From: Chloroflexota bacterium
Lineage (GTDB): Bacteria; Chloroflexota; UBA6077; FW602-bin22; CADDYW01
Assembly: GCA_021324795.1 (NCBI GenBank)
Contig: JAJPIK010000052.1
Span: forward strand, 1 to 64,000
Length of the DNA stretch: 64,000 nucleotides
Direction of reading: 5' to 3'
Position numbers and translations under genes: made by a program. Positions within the stretch are counted from its first letter, which is position 1; every line of letters starts with the position of its first letter. This document shows positions 26,362-38,041 of this stretch, one piece after another. The notes below the pieces were generated by a model. It was not told the DNA's origin. It did not search any database and saw only the letters and a list, made by a program, of their open reading frames with translations.

Positions 26362-26390
26362 AGTATAGCACTCCCTGGCTCAGATAGCAA
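26362..26390 (-). promoter_or_regulatory. promoter of the RodZ-like gene
   Basis: Read on the minus strand: TTGCTA (26390-26385), a 17-nt spacer, then TATACT (26367-26362), about 60 nt upstream of the start codon. Confidence 0.6.
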
Positions 26391-26417
26391 AAGAACGAAC
26401 GATAGCTCTCTAAGACG

Positions 26418-27158
26418 TTACTTAGCTAGACGTTCAGCGACCACGAAGTGAGAGAGACCAAACACCTGCCAGGGAGTCGATTCGAGCGCGTAGCAGATCG
26501 CGCGGATGGCCTGCCCTAGTCGCGGCCGACGCGCCACGATATTATCGAAGCCCGGGAAGACATAGCCGTGGTAGATAATCCGCGCCGGCTGGTTAGCGAA
26601 TAGGCGCCAAATGTCGTGTCTGGTGTAGGCGCGGACGTGCGGGCAAAATCGATCGCGGATCACGTCGGGTAGCCAGTTGATGAATGGAATCAGCCGAAAG
26701 ATGTAACGGCTCCCGAGGTAGATGCCATGCGTCTCAAAAAAGTAGAGGCGATTCGGAGCATACATGATCAATCGCCCGCCTGGTCGTAACACTCGCACAG
26801 CATCGGTGATCGTTTGTGCGTCATCACGGACATGCTCGATAACTTCGTTGAGGACCACCACGTCGAATGAGCTATCCGGAAAGGGCAGATCTTCGGCGGC
26901 CGCGACCGCGAGGCCAGGTAAAGTTTGCGCTCCTTCGGCAACCCTCTCTTCGTCAATGTCTACGCCCATCACGTGGTCGGAAAATTGTCGGAACTTGCGG
27001 ACATAAGTACCAATGCCACAGCCAATGTCAAGGATCCAGCGACCTTCCAACGTTGCGTATGCCCGAATGAGGGAAAGGCGACGGTCTTGCCCAAATCGCC
27101 ACACGTAGCTGGGATGCCCCAAGGCAATCCACTTTGGCTCGGAGGGATGACTTGCCAT
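26418..27158 (-). CDS. class I SAM-dependent methyltransferase
   Basis: A 246-residue protein with the Methyltransf_11-type fold. Motif I is ILDIGCGIGTYVRKF (about residues 43-57), the acidic loop is GVDIDEERV, and the post-I motif is FDVVVLNEVIEHVRDD. The C-terminal half has hydrophobic aromatic patches (YIFRLIPFINWLPDVI), hinting at membrane-proximal work on a lipid or glycan. It begins 20 bp after mfd on the same strand and is probably co-transcribed. The substrate cannot be read; the surface-glycan setting makes a sugar or lipid-linked acceptor plausible. Confidence 0.75.
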   Translation of the reverse strand: MASHPSEPKWIALGHPSYVWRFGQDRRLSLIRAYATLEGRWILDIGCGIGTYVRKFRQFSDHVMGVDIDEERVAEGAQTLPGLAVAAAEDLPFPDSSFDVVVLNEVIEHVRDDAQTITDAVRVLRPGGRLIMYAPNRLYFFETHGIYLGSRYIFRLIPFINWLPDVIRDRFCPHVRAYTRHDIWRLFANQPARIIYHGYVFPGFDNIVARRPRLGQAIRAICYALESTPWQVFGLSHFVVAERLAK

Positions 27159-27178
27159 ACTATCCTCACGATCCTTTT

Positions 27179-30802
<3,624 letters not shown>

Positions 30803-30824
30803 GCAACACCTAAGAAAGCCCAAA

Positions 30825-30850
30825 AGGACGCATTCAATTGAATGCGTCCT
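30825..30850 (-). promoter_or_regulatory. 26-bp perfect palindrome in the mfd leader
   Basis: The half-site AGGACGCATTCAA is followed directly by its exact complement TTGAATGCGTCCT. On the mfd strand it is followed by TTTTGGGCTTTCTT, 22 bp before the start codon. It could act as a weak attenuator, a bidirectional transcript boundary or a protein-binding operator between divergent genes. Confidence 0.5.
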
Positions 30851-30925
30851 GTCAGTTACAATTGTACCATCCTTCTTTCCAAGCTCGGACACCCACTGTA
30901 TGGTAACATCAGAGGCGCCGGGGGA

Positions 30926-32899
30926 ATGGCATTCGTGAAAAATATCCACTCCATCACTAGCCGACCGATCAAGCCAGAGATTACCGCCGACAGCCTGGCG
31001 CCGACTCTTAGCCAGCGCTTCGACTTCACCGTTCTCGTCGTTCTTCTCGTCACCGCGAGTGGCCTCGCTCTCCGCCTCTGGCACCTCACGTTTCTCAGCC
31101 TGTGGTGGGACGAAGGAGTAAGCATCTACCTGGCCGGGGCTGGCATTTCCGCCATGACCGTTGCCAAGGACTTCACGGTCGACCTTCATCCGCCGGCCTA
31201 TCATCTGGCTCTGGCCGGCTGGCGTGCTCTTCTCGGACCATCGGTCTTTAGCGATCGTCTTCTTTCGACCTTCGCCGGCGTCCTAACAATTCCTTTATGC
31301 TATCAATTCGTCCGACGCTTAGCCGACCGCGCAAGTGGCATCATCGCGGCGGTGCTCGCCGCCGCGTCACCAATCGCCGTTTATTACAGCCAGGAAACAC
31401 GCATGTATGCTTTTCTGCCATTCCTGGCTCTGCTTTCACTCTACGTCAGCACCTCTCTGCTAAAGAATCCCACCCCCCGACAGTGGGTTTACTGGGTACT
31501 CACCAATGCGCTTGGCGTCTACGTCTACTACTACTTGGGACTGCTCAGTCTCTCCGAAGCCACGGTGCTCCTGATCATCGCCCTTCAACGCCAGCGTCGC
31601 CGCGCCTGGCTGCTGGCTCAGCTCGGCCTCGTCGCCACCTATCTCCCCTGGCTGGCCATCATGCACAATCGCCTCGACCAATCGTTATTGTCTCTCCCCA
31701 TCTCTACCACGGTCCATCTGACCCCGAGCGAATACGCCTTCGAGAACCTGCAGAGCTTTACCGTCGGCTTTTCTTTGCCTCCCGACGGACAGTATCTTAT
31801 GATTCTCTTCTTAGCCTTGAGTTTGTTCGGGACCGTTTGTCTCGGTCGACGCCAGCCGCTCCTGCTCGTTCTTCTTATTCTGAGCGCGCTCATTCCTTTC
31901 GTCGCAGCCGGTCTATTTCTCCTGTTCCGCCCGTTCTTTTTCCCGCGCTTTATCCTCTTCGTGGTCGTCCCAATCTGGAGTTTGGTTGCGATTGGCTTGA
32001 CTGCCGAGCGACGTGCCTGGCCGCTCGCGCTGGTTCTCCTTGGTCTGATCCTAGCCGGAAATGGCTGGACCTGGTACCACGAGCGTACCTCACCCCGCCC
32101 CGGTGAAACTCTTGACGACTATCGGACGGTCTTCGCGAGCCTCGCGGCCGTCGCTCAACCAGGTGATTTGGTCATCTGCGGCTATCCGTGGCAGGTCGGT
32201 TACGTCGAAGCATACCTCGTCAGCAAGAATCTTCGCCCCGTGTTTATGCCGGGTCGGATTCAACTCAGCCAAATCACGTCGCTACTCAGCCAGGAGCACC
32301 GGGTTTGGGTGTATGCCTACTCGCCTGATTATCACTTCGACGGCGACTGGCCAGAACTCGATCTTCAGTCTATCTTTGTAACGCGCTTTATCGACCAGTT
32401 CGGCGATTCACGCATCCGACTATTCACGCCCGCGACCACAGCTACCCCCTCAGTCCGGTCCGTCGTGGCGACCCTCGGCAACACGATAGCATTGCAATCG
32501 GCAGACATCCAATCGACCCGGCTCAAGCCGGGCAATCAAGTCCAGATCATCCTTCACTGGCGCGCCCTTGCCAGACCAGACGCTGACTATACCGTGTTTG
32601 TTCACGTGGCTCGGCCAGATCAAAGGATCCAAGCTCAAGTCGATGCGCCACCCATCCAGGGAGAGTTTCCGACCAAGCAATGGTCAACGGGAGAAGAGAT
32701 CGTCGATCGTTACTCGGTGACTTTGCCTGCGGATACCCCGCCGGGGTCGTACCTCATCGAAGTGGGCATGTACCTTCCATCGACCGGTCAACGCCTGAAG
32801 GTCGGGCCAGCCCCCCGTCCCAACGACGAGATTCCCATCGGCGTCATTACGGTGGAACCTTCGGAGTCATCGCGACGTTTACCAGATTCATCGCCTTAA
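30926..32899 (+). CDS. GT39-type membrane glycosyltransferase with C-terminal beta-sandwich
   Basis: A protein of about 657 residues of the GT-C fold (ArnT/PMT-like), predicted to move a sugar from a polyprenyl-phosphate donor outside the membrane. The first periplasmic loop has LWWDEGVSIY with the acidic catalytic pair and LHPPAYHLALAGW. About ten membrane helices follow to residue 390. Residues about 520-650 form a soluble beta-sandwich (LHWRALARPDADYTVFVHV, QWSTGEEIVDRYSVTLP) shared with the GT-C enzyme at 33.5 kb. The start is the ATG at 30926; an upstream extension lacks family features. The last 53 bp overlap the convergent pth. Confidence 0.8.
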   Translation: MAFVKNIHSITSRPIKPEITADSLAPTLSQRFDFTVLVVLLVTASGLALRLWHLTFLSLWWDEGVSIYLAGAGISAMTVAKDFTVDLHPPAYHLALAGWRALLGPSVFSDRLLSTFAGVLTIPLCYQFVRRLADRASGIIAAVLAAASPIAVYYSQETRMYAFLPFLALLSLYVSTSLLKNPTPRQWVYWVLTNALGVYVYYYLGLLSLSEATVLLIIALQRQRRRAWLLAQLGLVATYLPWLAIMHNRLDQSLLSLPISTTVHLTPSEYAFENLQSFTVGFSLPPDGQYLMILFLALSLFGTVCLGRRQPLLLVLLILSALIPFVAAGLFLLFRPFFFPRFILFVVVPIWSLVAIGLTAERRAWPLALVLLGLILAGNGWTWYHERTSPRPGETLDDYRTVFASLAAVAQPGDLVICGYPWQVGYVEAYLVSKNLRPVFMPGRIQLSQITSLLSQEHRVWVYAYSPDYHFDGDWPELDLQSIFVTRFIDQFGDSRIRLFTPATTATPSVRSVVATLGNTIALQSADIQSTRLKPGNQVQIILHWRALARPDADYTVFVHVARPDQRIQAQVDAPPIQGEFPTKQWSTGEEIVDRYSVTLPADTPPGSYLIEVGMYLPSTGQRLKVGPAPRPNDEIPIGVITVEPSESSRRLPDSSP

Positions 32900-33431
32900 C
32901 GATGCCTTCGCAGAGATACGTCTCGATGCCCTTTACCAACCGGTCGAGGATCTCCGGGAGGGCACGCCGCTCGCTCGGCGTGAAAGGGCTCAGCACGTAG
33001 TCCACCGGATCGATGCCCGGTGGCGGACGCCCAATGCCAACACGTAGTCGAGCAAACTGGCTTGTTCCCAACTGATTAATGATCGACTGGATGCCTCGCT
33101 GGCCGCCTGAGCTTCCCGAGTCACGCAAGCGCAAACGACCGAACGGCAGATCGAGATCGTCGGTGATGACCAGCAGATCAGTGGGCGTCAAGTTCGAGAG
33201 CTTGAGGAGAGCCCGCACGGAATCGCCGCTATTGTTCATGAACGTCTGTGGTTTGGCCAAGATTACTCTTTGACCGCATACTTCGCCCTCGGCGATCTCG
33301 GCGCGTCCCCTCTGCCGCCCAAAACATAGCCCCCAGTGCTCGGCCAGCGTGTCGACACTCAAGAATCCAATATTATGTCGCGTCTTGCTGTATTCCCGAC
33401 CGGGATTCCCTAACCCGACGATCAGCTTCAT
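32847..33431 (-). CDS. pth: peptidyl-tRNA hydrolase
   Basis: A 194-residue enzyme that recycles peptidyl-tRNA by cleaving the ester bond. All key blocks are present: VGLGNPGREYSKTRHNIGF (catalytic His), PQTFMNNSGDSV (substrate Asn), LVITDDLDLPFGRLRLR (catalytic Asp) and GGQRGIQSIINQLGT. The gene sits at the end of the glycan gene series and probably shares read-through transcription from it (87-bp gap). It overlaps the convergent GT-C gene by 53 bp, a larger convergent overlap than elsewhere in the window. Confidence 0.95.
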   Translation of the reverse strand: MKLIVGLGNPGREYSKTRHNIGFLSVDTLAEHWGLCFGRQRGRAEIAEGEVCGQRVILAKPQTFMNNSGDSVRALLKLSNLTPTDLLVITDDLDLPFGRLRLRDSGSSGGQRGIQSIINQLGTSQFARLRVGIGRPPPGIDPVDYVLSPFTPSERRALPEILDRLVKGIETYLCEGIVKAMNLVNVAMTPKVPP

Positions 33432-33518
33432 TGAAGATTCCCCTCTCCGTGAAAGAGGGTCAGCACGACATCTACCTTGCGCGTCAAATGCTCCCTACGT
33501 ACGTCTTGGGGTCTGTTA

Positions 33519-35696
33519 TCATTCGATCCGCAGCGTGCCGATCGCGGCATTGTCGCCGGCCGCGCCGGGTCCACTTGGCTTCAAGCGATCGAGGCTATGG
33601 TGATCGTACAAAACGACGATCAGCCGATAGTCACCTGATGCAAGCTGGCTCGGCAACTCCAACGTGATTGGGTCGACAACCTCCTGGCCAGGCTGCCATT
33701 GGCTCATCGGCAAGGCATTATTGGCCGGCATCGCATCGTGCTGCGCGACGAGCTTACCCTGACTGTCCAAGAGCTGCAAGGAGACGGTGTAGTCACGATC
33801 GACGTGACCATCTGCTTTCCAGTGCAATGTCACGACCACTGGTTGGCCGGCGTGTCCAATTAGCGTCGTTGGGCTGACGCCTACCAACTCTAGACTCGCT
33901 CCAAAACGAATGCCAATCACTTTCTCGGCCGGGCGATTAGCAAGATCGAACTCCTCGAGCAACACCGGACCATCTCTCTGAACCGAGGCCGGACCATACC
34001 GCCCGACCAGCCAATCGTTGATCGCGGGGGTTAGCGGCGAAGCGGGCTGTCTGGCATCGCTTAACAAGACGACCTTGTCCCGACCGCTCGTCACTTGATC
34101 CAATCGAGAGAACAATGAGCGATCTCCCGTCCAGGTTAACAAGTGCGGCTCGCTGATCAGGGCCGTGGGCCGAGGGGCTAGGTTAGCGACCAAGTCGTCA
34201 TAGGGAACCTGCTGCGTGAACACGATCAACGTCGACGGATCGCTTCGACGGAGCGCCCGAACGACATCCCCTTGCCCGTTTCTGGCCAAGGTTGCCTGAC
34301 CTATTTCTGGTGCGATCCACGCGACCACCGCCACCGACGCGATCAAGGCAACCACGGCGAGTGGACGCCAAAGCCTCTGTCGTAGCTTCAGCCAGCGCTG
34401 ACGACGCCCCGGCTCGACCGACATCGCGAATTCCACCGCGAGCCACAGCACCAGCAATGTGCGCGCGGTCACGCTGATCCATAGTAAGTGGTGTAGCGTC
34501 GGGAAAAGCGTTACGTAGAGATAACCTTCGACCACGAGATCGACAAAAGTGAGGGAGATTGCTAGCAGCGCACCATCGAGTCCAGGCAAGGCAAGCGCTA
34601 CGAACGGCAGGAGCCAGACCGTGAATTGCTGGCTAAAGCCGCGCGATAATAGAATCACGAGACAAACGGCAAAACCAGTCCAGGCGATCGCGGCGCGAGC
34701 AGTTCCTATGCGCCAGGCGACGCGGCCCAATCCCAGATATAACACCACGCCGGCCACCGCGGCGATCCACCAGATTGCGGGATCCTTGACCGACTCTCCC
34801 CAGGCCGCGCTCGCGTTGAAAAATAGACGGTCGCTCAACGATGCCACGCCCCCTGGACCATAGAAGCCATCAATGATCGCCCAAGGGCTCAGCCACGAAC
34901 CGCGTGAGACCATGTTGCGAAAAGTCGCGAGAAAAGTATCCGGACTGAGCAGCAAGAATGGCATGGCGATCGCGATGCTTGTCACCACACTGACCGTAAG
35001 AACGGTCAGTGGAAGGCCGATGGCTTTTCTCACCCCCTGCCCGCAAGAGGGAGAAGAGCTTTTGCATCGACGCACTACCAATCCAGCCGGCCACGCCAGC
35101 AGCGGGAACAGCTTCAGCATGAAACCGATTCCCAGTGCTAGCCCGCCGACGACTGCGCCAAGCGAGAGCCAGCGCCGAGGCTCGGGAGTGCGCGCAACGA
35201 GCGTTTCCAGGGCCAGCAAGAGAAAAAACGTCGGTAAGGTATCAAACCAACCCAACAAGGCAAAGCCGGGGAGAAACAAGGCGGCGTAGAGAACGGCCGA
35301 GCGCCGGCCGGCCGGCTTTCCCCAAAATGCATCGCCAAGCCGATCGATCAGGACAATCGAGCCCGCGTCAGCAGCGGCAAGGACAACCGTCAAAATCAGA
35401 TCAAACCAGAATTCGGGGTTGATCCATGCCGGAATCAGCAAGCTGAGCTTGTAAGCGCCGACGGCGAGCCACGGAAAGAGCGGTGGATACTCGATCCAAA
35501 ACTGAATGTCGGGAAAGTATCCCTGGGCCGAGAGTGCTGCCAGCTCGTGGTAGTAGCGAAAATCTGACCAGTCTGGTACGCCGCCGCCATAGTGTAACAG
35601 GAAGAATGCTGGCAGACGAAAGCCGACCGCGAGGGCAATCAAGACCCCAAGCGAGGGCAGAGGGATATGGATCACTTCGGGGTTTTCAGTACGCAT
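33519..35696 (-). CDS. GT-C membrane glycosyltransferase (GT87-like) with C-terminal beta-sandwich
   Basis: A 725-residue polytopic enzyme. The N-terminus has FRYYHELAALSAQGYFPDIQFWIEYPPLFPWLAV, a GT87/GT39-type first loop with acidic residues, and then about ten membrane helices. The luminal tail contains SALISEPHLL and a beta-sandwich (LHWKADGHVDRDYTVSLQLL, QWQPGQEVVDPITLELP) homologous to the tail of the GT-C gene at 30.9 kb. The donor is probably a polyprenyl-phosphate sugar. Its start overlaps the end of the polyprenyl-phosphate transferase gene by 11 bp. Confidence 0.75.
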   Translation of the reverse strand: MRTENPEVIHIPLPSLGVLIALAVGFRLPAFFLLHYGGGVPDWSDFRYYHELAALSAQGYFPDIQFWIEYPPLFPWLAVGAYKLSLLIPAWINPEFWFDLILTVVLAAADAGSIVLIDRLGDAFWGKPAGRRSAVLYAALFLPGFALLGWFDTLPTFFLLLALETLVARTPEPRRWLSLGAVVGGLALGIGFMLKLFPLLAWPAGLVVRRCKSSSPSCGQGVRKAIGLPLTVLTVSVVTSIAIAMPFLLLSPDTFLATFRNMVSRGSWLSPWAIIDGFYGPGGVASLSDRLFFNASAAWGESVKDPAIWWIAAVAGVVLYLGLGRVAWRIGTARAAIAWTGFAVCLVILLSRGFSQQFTVWLLPFVALALPGLDGALLAISLTFVDLVVEGYLYVTLFPTLHHLLWISVTARTLLVLWLAVEFAMSVEPGRRQRWLKLRQRLWRPLAVVALIASVAVVAWIAPEIGQATLARNGQGDVVRALRRSDPSTLIVFTQQVPYDDLVANLAPRPTALISEPHLLTWTGDRSLFSRLDQVTSGRDKVVLLSDARQPASPLTPAINDWLVGRYGPASVQRDGPVLLEEFDLANRPAEKVIGIRFGASLELVGVSPTTLIGHAGQPVVVTLHWKADGHVDRDYTVSLQLLDSQGKLVAQHDAMPANNALPMSQWQPGQEVVDPITLELPSQLASGDYRLIVVLYDHHSLDRLKPSGPGAAGDNAAIGTLRIE

Positions 35697-37086
35697 TACG
35701 GTCGGTCAGAACAACAAAGAGAGTCTTGAGGAGGATCTTGACGTCAAGCCAAAGAGTCCAGTTCTCGACATACCAGATATCGTAAGCGGTACGTTCCTCG
35801 ATCGAGGTATTCCCTCGCAAGCCATTGACCTGGGCCCAGCCGGTCAGACCAGCCTTTTCTCGATGCCGGTCGAAGTAACGCGGGATGGTCCGTCGGAACT
35901 TCTCGACGAAGACCGGTCGCTCCGGACGCGGTCCGACGAGGCTCATATCCCCGACGAGCACATTGATCAATTGGGGCAGTTCGTCGAGTGAAAAACGCCG
36001 GAGAAAGGTGCCGAGACGCGTCTTACGGGGGTCGTCGCGAGTTGCCCAGATGGCTCCTGTCTCCTTTTCAGCATCCGGCCGCATCGTGCGAAACTTGATG
36101 AGCTGGAACGGCCGACCATCCAAGCCAACGCGCTCCTGAATGAAGAAAACCGGACCATCGGGAGAGGTGATCTTGATGAGGACGGCAATGAGCAGCATCA
36201 ACGGCGATAAGAGCACGAGAGCCGGGGCACTGACGAGCAGGTCCATAGCTCGCTTCAAAGTCAAGTTCCAGCCGCGAAGGGCAACATCCTTGACGCTGAT
36301 CAGCGGCAGACCGTCCAAGTCCCCTGTATTCACTCCCGAGGTCATAAACTGGAACAGGTCGGGAAACACCTTGATGTTGACTTTCTCGTCGGTGCATTGA
36401 GTCACCAGTTCCAGCAATTGTTGCTGAGACAACGTTGGCATGGCGACGACGACGTCATGGATCTGATGGGTGCGAACGATTTGTCCGACGCTATCGAGCG
36501 TGCCCAAGACGGGGAGGCCGTCGATGACCGAACATTCCGCCGACTCGCCAACAAAGCCAATTGGTCGGTAACCCATATGCGGCGCGTGACGTACGCGGTC
36601 GAGCACGAGGTGAGCTGGCTCGTTGGTACCGACGATCAATAACCGCTCCACCCCAACTCCCCGGCGGCGCAGATCAGTTTGCACGAGATTGACAACCAGG
36701 CGACCAAGTACAAGCGCCAAGACCGTAAAGGCCCAGGCGAGTGCAACCATCAGCCGAGACGCATCGAGGTCGCGCCAAATCACCGCGGTCGAGACCATCG
36801 CGATTGCCGTGGCCACCGAAGCGGAATTGAAGATCGTGTAGATGTGGTCGAGCCAGGAGATCGAGCGCCGCGGACGATAAAGTCCATTCGCCGCGAAAAC
36901 AACCGGAGTTGCCAGGCAGAGGACTGCCAGATAACCGATGTAATTATGGAACGGGTGGTATTCCTCGTATGGGATAAGTCCGCTCGCAAAGCGCAGATCA
37001 TAAGCGAGTAAAACTGCGCTGACCACGGCAAGTACGTCGACGACGACGTGGACAAGCGTCACATAGACGACGGAGTTCCGGGGCAT
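35686..37086 (-). CDS. polyprenyl glycosylphosphotransferase (WcaJ/WbaP-type initiating enzyme)
   Basis: A 466-residue enzyme starting exopolysaccharide repeat units by moving a sugar-1-phosphate from a UDP-sugar to undecaprenyl phosphate. Five N-terminal membrane helices precede a CoA-binding-like domain (RRRGVGVERLLIVGTNEPA). The conserved catalytic C-terminus follows: PVFFIQERVGLDGRPFQLIKFRTM, LRRFSLDELPQLINVLVGDM, SLVGPRPERP and GLTGWAQVNGLRGNTSIEER. The full architecture matches UDP-glucose-type WcaJ. It defines this gene series as a wzx/wzy- or ABC-dependent polysaccharide locus. Confidence 0.9.
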   Translation of the reverse strand: MPRNSVVYVTLVHVVVDVLAVVSAVLLAYDLRFASGLIPYEEYHPFHNYIGYLAVLCLATPVVFAANGLYRPRRSISWLDHIYTIFNSASVATAIAMVSTAVIWRDLDASRLMVALAWAFTVLALVLGRLVVNLVQTDLRRRGVGVERLLIVGTNEPAHLVLDRVRHAPHMGYRPIGFVGESAECSVIDGLPVLGTLDSVGQIVRTHQIHDVVVAMPTLSQQQLLELVTQCTDEKVNIKVFPDLFQFMTSGVNTGDLDGLPLISVKDVALRGWNLTLKRAMDLLVSAPALVLLSPLMLLIAVLIKITSPDGPVFFIQERVGLDGRPFQLIKFRTMRPDAEKETGAIWATRDDPRKTRLGTFLRRFSLDELPQLINVLVGDMSLVGPRPERPVFVEKFRRTIPRYFDRHREKAGLTGWAQVNGLRGNTSIEERTAYDIWYVENWTLWLDVKILLKTLFVVLTDRNAY

Positions 37087-37123
37087 CAGCTTCCTCTACC
37101 AGTTCAATCACGAACGAGTGCGC

Positions 37124-38041
37124 TCAATGCACCGCTTGCGAGCGCACCATCCGACGCGTCCGGAGCTGGTTGAGCGTGAGAGCAAGTCCGGCTCTCAGGT
37201 AGATTCCCCCAATGACCAGCCAGCGCAACGGCAAGATGGTCCGAGGTGCGTAATGCTTCTCAAAGAAAATGAGCATCGCCTGATAAAACGCGATTAACGA
37301 TTCAACGCTACGTTGACTGCTGCTCGCCCGTTTGTGGTGATGAACCACTACCTGTCCATTGTAAACAATCTTCCAGCCGAACTGCTTGATCCGCAGTGCC
37401 CAGTCCAGGTCTTCACCATACATGAAGAACGCTTCATCGAGCAGTCCTACTGTGAGGAGGATCTCACTTCTCACGAGCATGCAGGCGCCAACGACCGAAT
37501 CGACCTCGACGATGGCGTCGACGGGCAAATAGGCCAGGTTGTAGCGTCCAAAGCGCGGGCTGCGCGGGAATAAGCGACTGAGACCGGTCAACCGATACAA
37601 GGCAACCTCGGGAGTAGGGAAGCTACGACGGCATGCCAGGTCGAGCTCGCCGTTCGAGAGCAACAAACGAGGTCCAACCACTCCGACGTCTCGGTGAGCG
37701 TCCAAATAGCTGATCAGCTCGCTGAGCGCAGTGGGCGGAACTTCCGTATCGGGATTAAGCAGTAGCACGTAACGAGGCAGCCCCTTGGTTGGCGTAACGG
37801 CAAGGATCTCGCGCAGCACCAGGTTATTGGCCCGCGCAAAGCCGAGATTGGCCCGCGTTTCGCGCAGCCTGACCCATGGAAACTCTCGACGGACCATCTC
37901 CGCGCTGTGATCAGTCGAGCCATTATCGACTACCCAGACGTCGACCGCGAGCTCGGCTCCGGCACGTTCGAGTGAGCGCAAGCAACTCCAAAGCAGCTCG
38001 CGCACGTTGAAGTTGACGATCACGATTGCCAGATCGCTCAT
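37124..38041 (-). CDS. GT2 family glycosyltransferase (rhamnosyltransferase-like)
   Basis: A protein of about 305 residues with a GT-A fold: IVIVNFNVRELLWSCLRSL, the WVVDNGSTDHSAEMV donor site, LLLNPDTEVPPTAL (DxD-type metal motif) and FFMYGEDLDWALRI (catalytic ED region). This pattern is typical of WcaB/RfbF-type rhamnosyl- or other deoxysugar transferases. The C-terminus has an amphipathic or membrane segment (LRWLVIGGIYLRAGLALTL). The ATG at 38041 overlaps the stop of the fusion gene upstream (ATGA), so translation is coupled. An in-frame extension to 38137 is rejected because it lies inside that gene. Confidence 0.85.
   Translation of the reverse strand: MSDLAIVIVNFNVRELLWSCLRSLERAGAELAVDVWVVDNGSTDHSAEMVRREFPWVRLRETRANLGFARANNLVLREILAVTPTKGLPRYVLLLNPDTEVPPTALSELISYLDAHRDVGVVGPRLLLSNGELDLACRRSFPTPEVALYRLTGLSRLFPRSPRFGRYNLAYLPVDAIVEVDSVVGACMLVRSEILLTVGLLDEAFFMYGEDLDWALRIKQFGWKIVYNGQVVVHHHKRASSSQRSVESLIAFYQAMLIFFEKHYAPRTILPLRWLVIGGIYLRAGLALTLNQLRTRRMVRSQAVH

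Noticed and set aside
30803-31204. N-terminal extension of Mfd by 134 residues
   Set aside because: It is antisense to the GT39-type gene, crosses the palindrome, and has no Mfd similarity; the family starts at MNLTGLL.
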